NCBI GenBank assembly: GCA_030432815.1
Contig: JAUILB010000030.1
Location: forward strand, 1 to 15,794
DNA: 15,794 nucleotides
Direction of reading: 5' to 3'
Origin: Alphaproteobacteria bacterium
GTDB lineage: Bacteria > Pseudomonadota > Alphaproteobacteria > Sphingomonadales > Emcibacteraceae
In this document: positions 1-8,160 of the stretch, in pieces
Layout of the letters: the number at the start of each line of letters is the position of its first letter
Numbering within the stretch: position 1 is the stretch's first letter
Notes under the pieces: model-generated
Database searches by the model: none
The model's input: only the letters and a program-made list of their open reading frames with translations
What the model was told of the DNA's origin: nothing
Translations under genes and position numbers: made by a program

Positions 1-15
1 TGATAAAAAGTATTT

Positions 16-1593
16 TCATATATTTATTTCTGTTTTTAAATATTCAGAAAACGTAACTTCAAGTACTTGTGCTTTAACTAATTTATTAAACTCCGGCGCA
101 TATTTATAGCTGGCAATCCTTATATCAGTGTGGCCGGAGAAAATTAATTCTATTGGCCCAGCTTTAATAAAACCGTTATCCTCTTCAACAAATATTTCCG
201 GGTGGAAATGAAACCTGGCGACGGCATTCGCGGATTGACTGACAGTATCTTCAATATATATCGATTGATCATTAAAGGTGAACTTTCGTTCATGGTGATT
301 GTCACGCTTAGTATATCCCATATATTTAGCGATAACCAAATTTTCGCTAACTTTTCTTTTTATAATTTTTGCTCTTCTGGCGACGCGAAATGCGCCCCAA
401 ATTTCGCTTTGTTCATTGTATCCGGTTTGGACGGTGTTATGGGATTTCGTACTCCTTTCCAGATGCCTGCGGTCGCAAACCTGATACGTGCTCGTTCCGG
501 TATCCACAATAACCGGCTTACCGGAGACTGTCATTTCGAAGTTAAGCATATCGCAGTGAGAGTGTCCAGCAATGTAGTCAGGCCCTATTTGCCCCGCATC
601 CCCGAAAAACGAGTAATGTTCATTTCTGAACCTAAAATATCCGCTTTCCGGCAAATCAGTTAATCCACCCTTCAATTCTTCAATAGGTTCAAGATTACAG
701 ACTTCGTAAAGTGACAGAATTTGATCCAGTGTCGGTGTAATCCCATACGCCGCATCATTAAATAGGGGCGGCAACCCATCCTCTCGCGTCATTACAATCA
801 ACCAGTTTACCGCTTTGTTGGCTTTATCTTTCCACAAATTAGGGACATTCTTTCCGCAAAACTGCATCAACTGAATAATGTCGAGCAAATCCTCTGTGAG
901 CAACGCATGATAAGTTGTGCTTAATTCAAAATGACCACCATCATTCAGAAATTGCTCTGGAATTTGTTCGTACAGAATTTTTTTTCCTATTCGAAACCAT
1001 TTTTCGGCTTCCTCACCCTCGAAAAATAATCCGGCAAAAATTAGTGCCTTGGCATTGGCAAATAGGTGATTTCCAAGCAAATGATATTCGAGTGTTTTTA
1101 ATAGATACCTTACTTGGACAGCTAGACTTTTGATAGCCTCATCAGGCAAACAATTTTCAATTAAAGACCATTTGATCCAGTTTACTATTCTTAACGAAAG
1201 CGGGTAAGGCTCCCAGCCATTGCCTACACCAGGCGGATTTTCTCTAATCCATAAATTAACAAAATTATTTTTTAATTCCTGAGCCGTATCTTTATTTAAG
1301 AGTCCTTCAAAATAATGGAGATTATAAAGCCATAATTTTGGGTAACTTGGATCATTCCACCCGGTCGAAAAAGTCAATTGCCCTTCAACATTCAGAAAAC
1401 TGAACTGGTTCTCATCCAATAGGGATTTTTGCTTTTCGATGAATATAAATGCGTCACCCGGGGCGGTGTTATGATTGGGTGCCGGTGAAAAATTAGCCTT
1501 TGGGGGGGAAAGATTCCGCAGCACGCGATTAATTAATTGCTCTGCCTTCAGGTAGCGGATCGTATTTATATAGAGAATTATTTTCGCAATCAT
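16..1593 (-). CDS. Heparinase II/III family protein of the polysaccharide locus
   Basis: This 525-residue protein belongs to the heparinase II/III family often found in surface-polysaccharide clusters. The N-terminal part (about 1-310) looks like the alpha/alpha-toroid: NLHYFEGLL at 91-99, a WEPYPLSLRIVNW stretch at 127-139, GNHLFAN at 174-180, and GGHFELSTTYH at 219-229 with a candidate catalytic Tyr228. The C-terminal beta-rich domain (about 330-525) begins with GHSHCD at 343-348 and continues with VDTGTSTY and SHNTV at 384-388, the usual family signature. There is no signal peptide, so it is probably cytoplasmic or membrane-associated, which does not fit a secreted lyase. Family members cleave uronic-acid polysaccharides by beta-elimination, but locus-linked members without a signal are largely uncharacterised. 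It starts at ATG 1593 after a weak GGA-type ribosome site, with an in-frame stop just upstream. It is the last gene seen, 68 bases after the formyltransferase. Family assignment is firm; substrate is unknown. Confidence 0.88.
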   Translation of the reverse strand: MIAKIILYINTIRYLKAEQLINRVLRNLSPPKANFSPAPNHNTAPGDAFIFIEKQKSLLDENQFSFLNVEGQLTFSTGWNDPSYPKLWLYNLHYFEGLLNKDTAQELKNNFVNLWIRENPPGVGNGWEPYPLSLRIVNWIKWSLIENCLPDEAIKSLAVQVRYLLKTLEYHLLGNHLFANAKALIFAGLFFEGEEAEKWFRIGKKILYEQIPEQFLNDGGHFELSTTYHALLTEDLLDIIQLMQFCGKNVPNLWKDKANKAVNWLIVMTREDGLPPLFNDAAYGITPTLDQILSLYEVCNLEPIEELKGGLTDLPESGYFRFRNEHYSFFGDAGQIGPDYIAGHSHCDMLNFEMTVSGKPVIVDTGTSTYQVCDRRHLERSTKSHNTVQTGYNEQSEIWGAFRVARRAKIIKRKVSENLVIAKYMGYTKRDNHHERKFTFNDQSIYIEDTVSQSANAVARFHFHPEIFVEEDNGFIKAGPIELIFSGHTDIRIASYKYAPEFNKLVKAQVLEVTFSEYLKTEINI

Positions 1594-1661
1594 TTTAATC
1601 CATCAACAATATGTCGTAGAAAAAGGAGTACCAGAGCAATGAAAAGAACTCTCCATTTAAA

Positions 1662-2468
1662 TTATTGGCTCTTGTTATGTTTAGACAGTACTTTATCAAC
1701 ATAGGTTTCCAGCCGATGATTGATGATGAAATATTGTACACCATCATCTTCTTCCTGTGTTATTAACGGCACATCACCCCTCAGCAAATCTTTGCAACTT
1801 TCAACCAGAAAGGCCGGCATCTGACGTTCCATGCTATTTCTTAAGTCACCCAAAAAGGAAAACTTTCCGACTTCTACATACAGTTTCTTAATAATGTCCC
1901 CAGTGTCTACCCCTTTATCCATCAGGTGCGTCGTCAAACCAACATTGCCAAAATCACCCTTCAATAAAGGCCATTGCACCACATCCATACCACGATAGTG
2001 AGGAAGAATGCCCATATGGCAATTTATAACACCCCGTCCTGCCCGCTTAATAATATTTTCTCTTATCATTCCGCCACCGGTGAAGAGCACACAATCGGGC
2101 TTTTTCTTCTCGAGAAAGGCCTCCGCATCACTGCTATTAATGTCGGATGTTTGTATAAAATCAATATTCCGCATCCGGCAAAATTTAGGGACCGTAACAA
2201 CGTCCATATCATTTTGCTTCATATAGGAAACAATATTATCGTCGGACGTGATCGGGTTTTCCGCACTTTTTAAAATCAGTTTCCGGAATATTTTACGCAA
2301 CAATCTGTGACCATCACGTTTAAATTCCCGTGTCAATCGGTCTAAACTGAATAACTTAGATAGAATAACCCCTTCGACCTCAAAACCATTACGCTCCAGC
2401 AAATATAAAACAGATTGGGTGTATCTGCTATAGGGGCTCGGAGAAATTATAACTATTTTATTTCCCAC
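1662..2468 (-). CDS. Formyltransferase family protein (putative sugar N-formyltransferase)
   Basis: This is a 10-formyltetrahydrofolate-type formyltransferase of about 268 residues. The N-terminal strand (KIVIISPSPYS) opens a Rossmann-like fold. The catalytic core follows the methionyl-tRNA formyltransferase pattern: GGGMIRENII (about 131-140), then INCHMGILPHYRG (about 148-160) with catalytic Asn149 and His151, then GVDTGDII (about 186-193) with Asp191. All three expected residues are present, so the enzyme looks active. It lacks the full C-terminal domain of tRNA formyltransferases. In this setting an amino sugar nucleotide is the likeliest acceptor, by analogy with QdtF and VioF, but this is inference. 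I chose GTG at 2468 because an AGGAG at 2479-2475 lies six bases upstream. A TTG at 2474 is in frame but abuts that site. The gene overlaps the 3' end of the preceding unknown gene by 11 bases, implying coupling. Confidence 0.82.
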   Translation of the reverse strand: MGNKIVIISPSPYSRYTQSVLYLLERNGFEVEGVILSKLFSLDRLTREFKRDGHRLLRKIFRKLILKSAENPITSDDNIVSYMKQNDMDVVTVPKFCRMRNIDFIQTSDINSSDAEAFLEKKKPDCVLFTGGGMIRENIIKRAGRGVINCHMGILPHYRGMDVVQWPLLKGDFGNVGLTTHLMDKGVDTGDIIKKLYVEVGKFSFLGDLRNSMERQMPAFLVESCKDLLRGDVPLITQEEDDGVQYFIINHRLETYVDKVLSKHNKSQ

Positions 2469-2961
2469 GGCCAACTCCTATATAGCGCTCCGGATTTTCA
2501 ATAATGCTTTCAATAAATTCTTCTATTCCTTCCATCTGCCATCTATTTGAAGGAGATTTAGACTTAATGATATCGTATGCATTAGACGCCGCGCTGTATA
2601 GCTTTATATCTTGCAAAAAATATGCATACGCCGACATAAAAAGAAGCATTCTTTCCAACGTCAATTGAGCATTTTCTTTTGTTCCAAATCGCCTGCAACT
2701 GATTTCCCACAGATTGGCTTTATTAATCTCGAAATAGCGACGAACTTTTTCCAGCCATTTTCGTTTCGGTAAGCTTTGTTCAGTTTCCTCCGTAAAGAGC
2801 TGACACAATAAGTTCATCAACAGTCCTTCGGAGAAACTCTCTATTCGTGCTGGTAGAGCTAATAGAACTTCATCACTATCTGGAGTCACTCTCTCGCTGA
2901 GAGGCAGGTCGGACCGAATATCACCGATCCACACTTGAATTATTTCATTGGTATTATTCAC
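2458..2961 (-). CDS. Hypothetical protein, 167 residues
   Basis: I do not recognise this protein. It is soluble, with no signal peptide or membrane segment. The first 30 residues look strand-like and the rest mostly helical and rich in charged and aromatic residues (for example LPKRKWLEKVRRYFEIN and MLLFMSAYAYFLQDIKLY). No catalytic motif is visible. It starts with GTG at 2961, whose G is shared with the TAG stop of the Asp-box gene upstream (TAGTG), a layout typical of translational coupling. Its 3' end overlaps the formyltransferase start by 11 bases. This close linkage suggests it works with the Asp-box protein, the amidotransferase or the formyltransferase, perhaps as a small partner subunit, but nothing in the sequence shows which. 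Confidence 0.8.
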   Translation of the reverse strand: MNNTNEIIQVWIGDIRSDLPLSERVTPDSDEVLLALPARIESFSEGLLMNLLCQLFTEETEQSLPKRKWLEKVRRYFEINKANLWEISCRRFGTKENAQLTLERMLLFMSAYAYFLQDIKLYSAASNAYDIIKSKSPSNRWQMEGIEEFIESIIENPERYIGVGRGK

Positions 2962-4007
2962 TAACGTTTATCCACTAAAGAGCATTCATAACTTTTACCA
3001 TCCATATTCTTAATCGCTTCACAAGAAATATAAAATTTATCAGATTTTTGGACACCATTTGAAAAAGATATAACACCAAATTTAAAATACTTTAATGACC
3101 AGCCATCGTGCCGGAACGACGCAACATTCTCCCACTTCGCAAGGTCTGTAGAATAGTAAATATGTGCACAACCTGTGTGTACTCCCTCGCCTATCTCTAC
3201 TGTCGTTTGAGCCAAATGAATATTGTCCGAAAGTGTTTTTATATACCAAACAGGCCCTGGGAAAGGTTGTGTAACATCTATACTATTATCATTTCTATTC
3301 ATCGTTACCAAATGGCTTGTCTCCAGCTGAGAATCCATAATCCATACCACCGATTGTTTGGAAAAAAACAAATTAACGGTTCGCCAGATCTGACTGCCAT
3401 CACCATGAACAATTGGATTTTCAAATGTCTTATCTGGATACTCAAAAAGAAAACATTCTCCCTGAAAGTCCCCGGTGGCTACCCAGATATGATCGGTGAA
3501 CGGATCATGATAGACACCGTGAATATGCCTTACGTTTTCTATTACACATGGCGTGCTCCAGGTTAGTCCGCCATCTTCCGACAAATAAATCGGCACTCCT
3601 GAACGATCGGGATTGCTGCCATATTCCCCTAATATAAGTGTTTTGGGTTCGAGACTGGCTATGCTCATATGCATGACCGTTTTGCAATGTTTTAATTGGT
3701 GAGCAACCTTTAATGTCTTGGTGGCAAGCGTATAACAATAAACATTCGAACGATATGTGACGACAATTGTTGATCTGTCCTGAGCCAATCTGACAGAAGA
3801 TTTGTCAAGCCTCAGCAAACGTCTGAGCATCCTAAAACGCCCTAATATTTTATGGTGCAATGACAGTGGCAGCTCAATCACATCCTTTTCACCATTAACG
3901 CTGATATGGATTTTATTGAATTTGCTGAAGATTAAAAATTGATCATCCGAATGATGGACAATCTCCGCATCTTCTAAAGGTTTAAGCTTTAATTCTTTGT
4001 CACTCAT
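2961..4007 (-). CDS. Asp-box (BNR-like) beta-propeller protein of unknown role
   Basis: This 348-residue protein has one textbook Asp-box, SEDGGLTW at 143-150, matching S-x-D-x-G-x-T-W. Other strand-rich segments resemble beta-propeller blades: QDRSTIVVTYRSNVYCYTL at about 76-94, HIHGVYHDPFTDHIWVATGD at 161-180, and a YYSTDLAKWENV stretch near 290 that looks like a degenerate repeat. Such folds occur in sialidases, glycosidases and binding proteins. I see no sialidase arginine triad or FRIP motif and no signal peptide, so a secreted sialidase is unlikely. A cytoplasmic carbohydrate-binding or processing role is a guess. ATG at 4007 overlaps the asnB stop by eight bases (ATGAGTGA). Its TAG stop overlaps the next start by one base. 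The order and overlaps make it part of a coupled four-gene cassette. The fold is probable; the function is unknown. Confidence 0.75.
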   Translation of the reverse strand: MSDKELKLKPLEDAEIVHHSDDQFLIFSKFNKIHISVNGEKDVIELPLSLHHKILGRFRMLRRLLRLDKSSVRLAQDRSTIVVTYRSNVYCYTLATKTLKVAHQLKHCKTVMHMSIASLEPKTLILGEYGSNPDRSGVPIYLSEDGGLTWSTPCVIENVRHIHGVYHDPFTDHIWVATGDFQGECFLFEYPDKTFENPIVHGDGSQIWRTVNLFFSKQSVVWIMDSQLETSHLVTMNRNDNSIDVTQPFPGPVWYIKTLSDNIHLAQTTVEIGEGVHTGCAHIYYSTDLAKWENVASFRHDGWSLKYFKFGVISFSNGVQKSDKFYISCEAIKNMDGKSYECSLVDKR

Positions 4008-5871
4008 TTTTTAAGTCATTTCCTGACCAAGTCCGTATCCATGCATTGAGGAACAGAAACTGATATATCTTAAATGTATTGTTTTTCTTTCCTGAAAAAT
4101 GATCGTTCACAATCGATTTCACAACATCAAGATTTAAATATTGTCCCAAGTGCCCGTTGGAAAGTATGTTCCATACTTCCTCCTGACCAATATTATTTAT
4201 TTTTTCATCCAAAGGGGGATTGAAACCAGCTTTTGGCCTGGAAACAAGGCGAGACGGAATAAATTTCTCCAGAATCTTCTGCAAAGCATATTTCTGTTTT
4301 TTGCCTTTGATCAACTCAGTTGTGGGCAATGTTACGCCGGACTGGTAAACATTCACTTCTACCAATGGCACCCTCATTTCCACACTTGCCAGCATACTTG
4401 ATTTATCAGCCACCATAAGATTATGTGACAGCACACTGGAAAAATCGATCATTAGTGCCTGTTTTAATTTACTTAAATGACTGTTCTGATGGAACTGCTG
4501 CTCAACGTCATTTTCGAAATTACTCTGCAGCTTTTCATCTTTAAAGATCGTATTGAGCTCACGTGATGAGAAAAAACCTATCAATCGTATATAACCCAGG
4601 TTAAATGAACTTTCTGATAAAAAGCTTTTAAATCTGTCAACCTTCTTTTTAAAGCCGTCCGAAAGCGATATCAAAGGCATCAATAACAGCAACAGATATT
4701 TAAAAGATTTGAACCATGGGTAATATTTAGCCAGCAAATGACGTGGATACCCTGCGAACGCTTCATCTCCCCCCATTCCGCTCAAAACAACCTTAAACCC
4801 GTTCTCGCGTGCCTTACGACACAGTTCTTCTGAAGCAACAAATGTATAATCAGATATCGGCTCTTCAACCATGTAAGCGATGTGATCTATTTCTTTTAAA
4901 AAATCTTTCGGATCACCGTTTCGCGCCTTCACAAGTTCCATATCTAGATTGAGCTTATCTGCGATCTCTCTCGCATAATATTGATCATCTACAAACCCGG
5001 AAGCCTTGATCTCGTCCTTATCGTTTTCGAAAAACAGGCATTTCGTCTGACGGTCAAGAAAACTCGCCAGAACGCTCGAATCCAACCCACCGCTATAGAG
5101 CAATGCAACAGGAACATCAGCCAGTGATTGATCAGTGACGGCATTTTCTATTTTACTATACACATTTTCCGGTTTTGAATTTTTTGACATGTCCGTTTCA
5201 TAATATACATTCTCGACCACCGTACCATTCAAATCAATTTCCAAATAAGATCCCGGCTTCACTTTATGTGTGTTTTCAAACCCGGTTCGCGGCTCAAACA
5301 TATAAGCCATGTTCATATACTGACAAATATCGGATTTTGAAATCGTGCGTTCAACACCGGAAAACTGAAAAAGTGCCTTTAATTCGGACGCAAAAAAGAA
5401 ATTATTATGTTGGTCTGAATGGTAATAAACAGGCTTGATACCAATATGATCACGAACAAGGTAATTTTTCTTGGCGTTCTTATCGAATATAAAGGCAGTA
5501 AATATCCCACTGAATTTCTTCACACAATCTATACCGTATGCTGCATACGCTCTTATAAAGACTTCAGTATCTGATTGTGTTCTAAACACCGCCCCTTCGG
5601 TTTCGAGCTCTTCTCTAATCCGCCTATAATTATAAATCTCTCCATTGAATATAATAATATACCGTCCGTCATGAATAGAGAACGGCTGATGAGATCTTGG
5701 ATCCAAATCCAGAATACTTAGTCTTAAATGAGCCAATCCGATTTTTTTATCATCGATATCTATTAGCTGGCACTGCTGATTGTCAGGGCCCCTATGAAAC
5801 ATAACGTCAATCACGTCATGCAGTTCATCCTCAAAATGCTGACTAGAAATATATCCAGCTATACCACACAT
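4000..5871 (-). CDS. asnB: Asparagine synthase (glutamine-hydrolysing)-like amidotransferase
   Basis: This 623-residue protein has the complete AsnB layout. The N-terminal class-II glutaminase domain (about 1-210) begins MCGIAGY with nucleophile Cys2 exposed after Met removal, and carries RGPD at 27-30 and FNGEIYNY at 75-82. The C-terminal ATP-pyrophosphatase domain (about 230-620) has the PP-loop SGGLDSS at 260-266 and SGMGGDE at 364-370. Both active sites look intact. True AsnB makes asparagine from aspartate. Copies inside O-antigen loci, such as the WbpS-like proteins of Pseudomonas, are thought to amidate sugar carboxylates, and that is the likelier role here. The start at ATG 5871 has an AAGGGA ribosome site about four to five bases upstream. 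It lies 53 bases after wzz and overlaps the Asp-box gene by eight bases. The symbol names the family and does not prove the substrate. Confidence 0.9.
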   Translation of the reverse strand: MCGIAGYISSQHFEDELHDVIDVMFHRGPDNQQCQLIDIDDKKIGLAHLRLSILDLDPRSHQPFSIHDGRYIIIFNGEIYNYRRIREELETEGAVFRTQSDTEVFIRAYAAYGIDCVKKFSGIFTAFIFDKNAKKNYLVRDHIGIKPVYYHSDQHNNFFFASELKALFQFSGVERTISKSDICQYMNMAYMFEPRTGFENTHKVKPGSYLEIDLNGTVVENVYYETDMSKNSKPENVYSKIENAVTDQSLADVPVALLYSGGLDSSVLASFLDRQTKCLFFENDKDEIKASGFVDDQYYAREIADKLNLDMELVKARNGDPKDFLKEIDHIAYMVEEPISDYTFVASEELCRKARENGFKVVLSGMGGDEAFAGYPRHLLAKYYPWFKSFKYLLLLLMPLISLSDGFKKKVDRFKSFLSESSFNLGYIRLIGFFSSRELNTIFKDEKLQSNFENDVEQQFHQNSHLSKLKQALMIDFSSVLSHNLMVADKSSMLASVEMRVPLVEVNVYQSGVTLPTTELIKGKKQKYALQKILEKFIPSRLVSRPKAGFNPPLDEKINNIGQEEVWNILSNGHLGQYLNLDVVKSIVNDHFSGKKNNTFKIYQFLFLNAWIRTWSGNDLKNE

Positions 5872-5924
5872 ATTATCCCTTAAATATCAGTAAATACATC
5901 CATGAAGCATCAAATCACGCTCTT

Positions 5925-6839
5925 TTAAAGATCAGAAGAATTTCGATTTATAAATAGATGCACACTATAAATCATCAAAAAGCCAAAGAAAAATCCGGTA
6001 AAAACCCCCAAAATTACAATCAGAAGCCTATTGGGGCCAGATTTGATATCCGGCACCGAAGCTGGATCGATAATGGATAATGAATACTCTTCCCTCGTGT
6101 TCGCAAGCAATCTGATCTTGTGTTGCTCTTTGATCAGTTCATAGAAAATATTTCTAACTTCAGTGATTGTAGTTAGTGCAATTTGTTCCTGTAAATATTT
6201 TATACTGGCATCTGATTTTTCAATATCTTTTAAACGCTGAAACTCATTCACATCCCTGATCAGCCAATCCACCCATTCTTGGGCCAGTTTGGGAGACGGA
6301 GATTCAAATGATATTTTGATAATCCCGGTTGTAACATCTGTCACAACAGAAAGTTTATCTATAAATTCATCATAAACATACTCTTGTGGTGGAACACCGT
6401 AATGCTTAAAGGTCCATTTTTTTTGTTCAGTATTATAAATACTACTGTCATAGATTAATTCATCTGTTTTCGGATCCCAACGATACCCGGCCATCAAAGG
6501 CAGCATGATGTCGTGACGATCAATAAAATCGAGTACAAATTTCCTTGATTGCAGTGTTTCCAAAACAATGTCAATTTCGGCAACAGTCCCACCGCTTACA
6601 CCCGTCAGACCTGCCAAGGAAGATATATTGTCACCAAACCCCGTCAGGGTCGACCCGCTATCTTTTTCCACGGGCGCAACGACCGTAACCGCCTTATATC
6701 GATCCGGTAGGTACAATGCCAATGCAACAGATGCAATCGCACTCACAATAACAATAAGGAGTAATTTAATTTTATGAGACCACAATAGCTGTAGAATGAT
6801 TAGTAAATTTTTATTTTCTTCCTGCACTGTGAAAATCAA
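5925..6839 (-). CDS. wzz: Chain-length determinant protein, Wzz family
   Basis: This roughly 300-residue inner-membrane protein sets polysaccharide chain length with the Wzy polymerase. A transmembrane helix lies at about 24-48 (LLLIVIVSAIASVALALYL), followed by the family's DRYKAVTVVAP strand, a periplasmic domain containing an ETLQSRKFVLDFI segment and a long amphipathic region. The second membrane helix is near the C-terminus (LLIVILGVFTGFFFGFLMIY, about 272-291). It has no C-terminal tyrosine-kinase domain, so it is Wzz rather than Wzc type. The start is uncertain. TTG 6839 directly follows an in-frame TAG, and GTG 6827 would give a protein starting at QEENKN; neither has a good ribosome site. 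The only good site, GAGGGG, precedes an out-of-frame ATG at 6852 that is followed at once by TAA. The gene lies 25 bases after wzx. Confidence 0.85.
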   Translation of the reverse strand: MIFTVQEENKNLLIILQLLWSHKIKLLLIVIVSAIASVALALYLPDRYKAVTVVAPVEKDSGSTLTGFGDNISSLAGLTGVSGGTVAEIDIVLETLQSRKFVLDFIDRHDIMLPLMAGYRWDPKTDELIYDSSIYNTEQKKWTFKHYGVPPQEYVYDEFIDKLSVVTDVTTGIIKISFESPSPKLAQEWVDWLIRDVNEFQRLKDIEKSDASIKYLQEQIALTTITEVRNIFYELIKEQHKIRLLANTREEYSLSIIDPASVPDIKSGPNRLLIVILGVFTGFFFGFLMIYSVHLFINRNSSDL

Positions 6840-6864
6840 CTATGTTTTACATAGCCCCTCTTTT
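6840..6864 (-). promoter_or_regulatory. Unusual translation-start region of wzz (start-stop ATG-TAA)
   Basis: Read on the minus strand, a purine-rich GAGGGG sits two bases before an ATG (6852-6850) whose next codon is TAA. The wzz frame is closed by TAG at 6842-6840 and opens at TTG 6839. No single-base change joins the ATG to wzz, so initiation may occur by reinitiation after the start-stop pair, or at GTG 6827. The element is short and could be chance. Confidence 0.3.
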
Positions 6865-8160
6865 TTAACCCGAATATATATTCATCCACTTACTATCAAA
6901 ATACAATAGTAATATCCCCTGAGCAAACATTCCGCCAGATAATATTAAGATATCCATATAGCTTTTATTCATTGGATGTGTCGACAACTTCTTAAGATCA
7001 ATGAATGTTAATATGTAAATCAGGAAGTAGGATATCCAAACTGAATACACGCTCCCAATTATCCCAAAGGTGTTAACAAAGAAATAATTGTGAATGAGAT
7101 GTAGTACGGCAACAATGATACTGTTTTTTGCCAAACTCTTGGTTTTCTTTATATAGATCAGCATATTCCCGTAAACAGAATACATACAATGAAACAGCAA
7201 GCTTAACGATATTCCGCCAGTGAGAAACACCAGCTCTCTGGAGTAATAATTGATAAGCTGGAAAGTCTGATAATCAAAGTAAATGGCTGCAACAGAAGTC
7301 AATGTGCAAAGAAATCCGGCGCAGACGACCCAAAATAGGATCTTGTGACGATTATGATCGTCCTGGAACCACTTGTCCGGTTCAGAAAATATCAGTCGTG
7401 AAAAAACGATCCCGAGAACACTAAACAGGAATATTATTGGAGAAACCAATGTGTAAGCGATTGCGAACAGACCCGCTTCCTTTTCACTAAGCGCATAACC
7501 AAGAATAGCTCGGCTTGAACTGGAAATAACCCATTGCCCTGCGGCATAGGGAATTAAGAAAACACAATATTTCAGTACAGTTCGCAGAACAGCTATATGA
7601 CCGTGGTCAATTTTTGCTTGCCATACTTTCATCGGTGTAAATGCAACCGATATCATAACATATGAAATTGAATAGCATGCCATTAATCCCACGAGATTCA
7701 ATTGATTGAGGGCAACAAATATGGACGGAACAACAAGTGACATTGCGCGAAATATAGATAGGAACAGAAATGAGTAATCTTTGTAATGTGATCTAAAAAG
7801 CGAGATCAAACAGTCCTGATGTGCCGCCGATACTATAAGCATCATAAGAAACAGATAGATCAGTTCATAATCAACCAACACCCACAGGCATAAAATGATA
7901 ACAAGCAGTATAACACAATAGACAGAAACCAACCGAAGAAGCTTATATCCGCGATGGGAAAAGGCCAGCCCTTCGCGAAGAATACCTGCTGCTAAGTTAC
8001 CAATCACAATGGGGGAAAATAAATTAATGAGTACGAAGAAAATGGCAATCAGTCCGTACTCACTCAAGGTAAAACCATTGGTCAGGAGCGGCATAACCAG
8101 CACAGGGACTCCTCTCGAGAGCACCGTCACAAGAGATGTTATAATAAAATCTCTTCCCAT
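6865..8160 (-). CDS. wzx: Polysaccharide flippase, Wzx-type (MATE/MOP superfamily)
   Basis: This is a 431-residue polytopic membrane protein with about 12 to 14 hydrophobic segments along its whole length and short polar loops. It is the expected size for Wzx, which moves lipid-linked repeat units across the inner membrane. The N-terminus (GRDFIITSLVTVLSRGVPVLVMPLLTNGF, then LSEYG) is typical: a first helix with a central proline and a Y-G pair after the loop. A central VFLIPYAAGQWVISSSSRAILGY region and an EAGLFAIAY motif also match the family. The start is best placed at ATG 8160, which overlaps the SGNH gene stop as TGATG; a GTG one codon upstream is also possible. There is no strong ribosome site, so translation is probably coupled. 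It sits between the SGNH hydrolase and wzz. Repeat-unit specificity cannot be read from the sequence. Confidence 0.87.
   Translation of the reverse strand: MGRDFIITSLVTVLSRGVPVLVMPLLTNGFTLSEYGLIAIFFVLINLFSPIVIGNLAAGILREGLAFSHRGYKLLRLVSVYCVILLVIILCLWVLVDYELIYLFLMMLIVSAAHQDCLISLFRSHYKDYSFLFLSIFRAMSLVVPSIFVALNQLNLVGLMACYSISYVMISVAFTPMKVWQAKIDHGHIAVLRTVLKYCVFLIPYAAGQWVISSSSRAILGYALSEKEAGLFAIAYTLVSPIIFLFSVLGIVFSRLIFSEPDKWFQDDHNRHKILFWVVCAGFLCTLTSVAAIYFDYQTFQLINYYSRELVFLTGGISLSLLFHCMYSVYGNMLIYIKKTKSLAKNSIIVAVLHLIHNYFFVNTFGIIGSVYSVWISYFLIYILTFIDLKKLSTHPMNKSYMDILILSGGMFAQGILLLYFDSKWMNIYSG

Noticed and set aside
202..663. Long plus-strand open frame opposite the heparinase-like gene
   Set aside because: It lies wholly antisense to a clear family member, has no recognisable domain and no ribosome site.
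1594..1661. 17-codon minus-strand ORF between the formyltransferase and heparinase genes
   Set aside because: It has no ribosome site or recognisable product, and such short frames are expected by chance.
3108..3566. 152-codon plus-strand open frame opposite the Asp-box gene
   Set aside because: The product is rich in Cys, Arg and Ile with no domain. The minus strand holds the motif-bearing protein.
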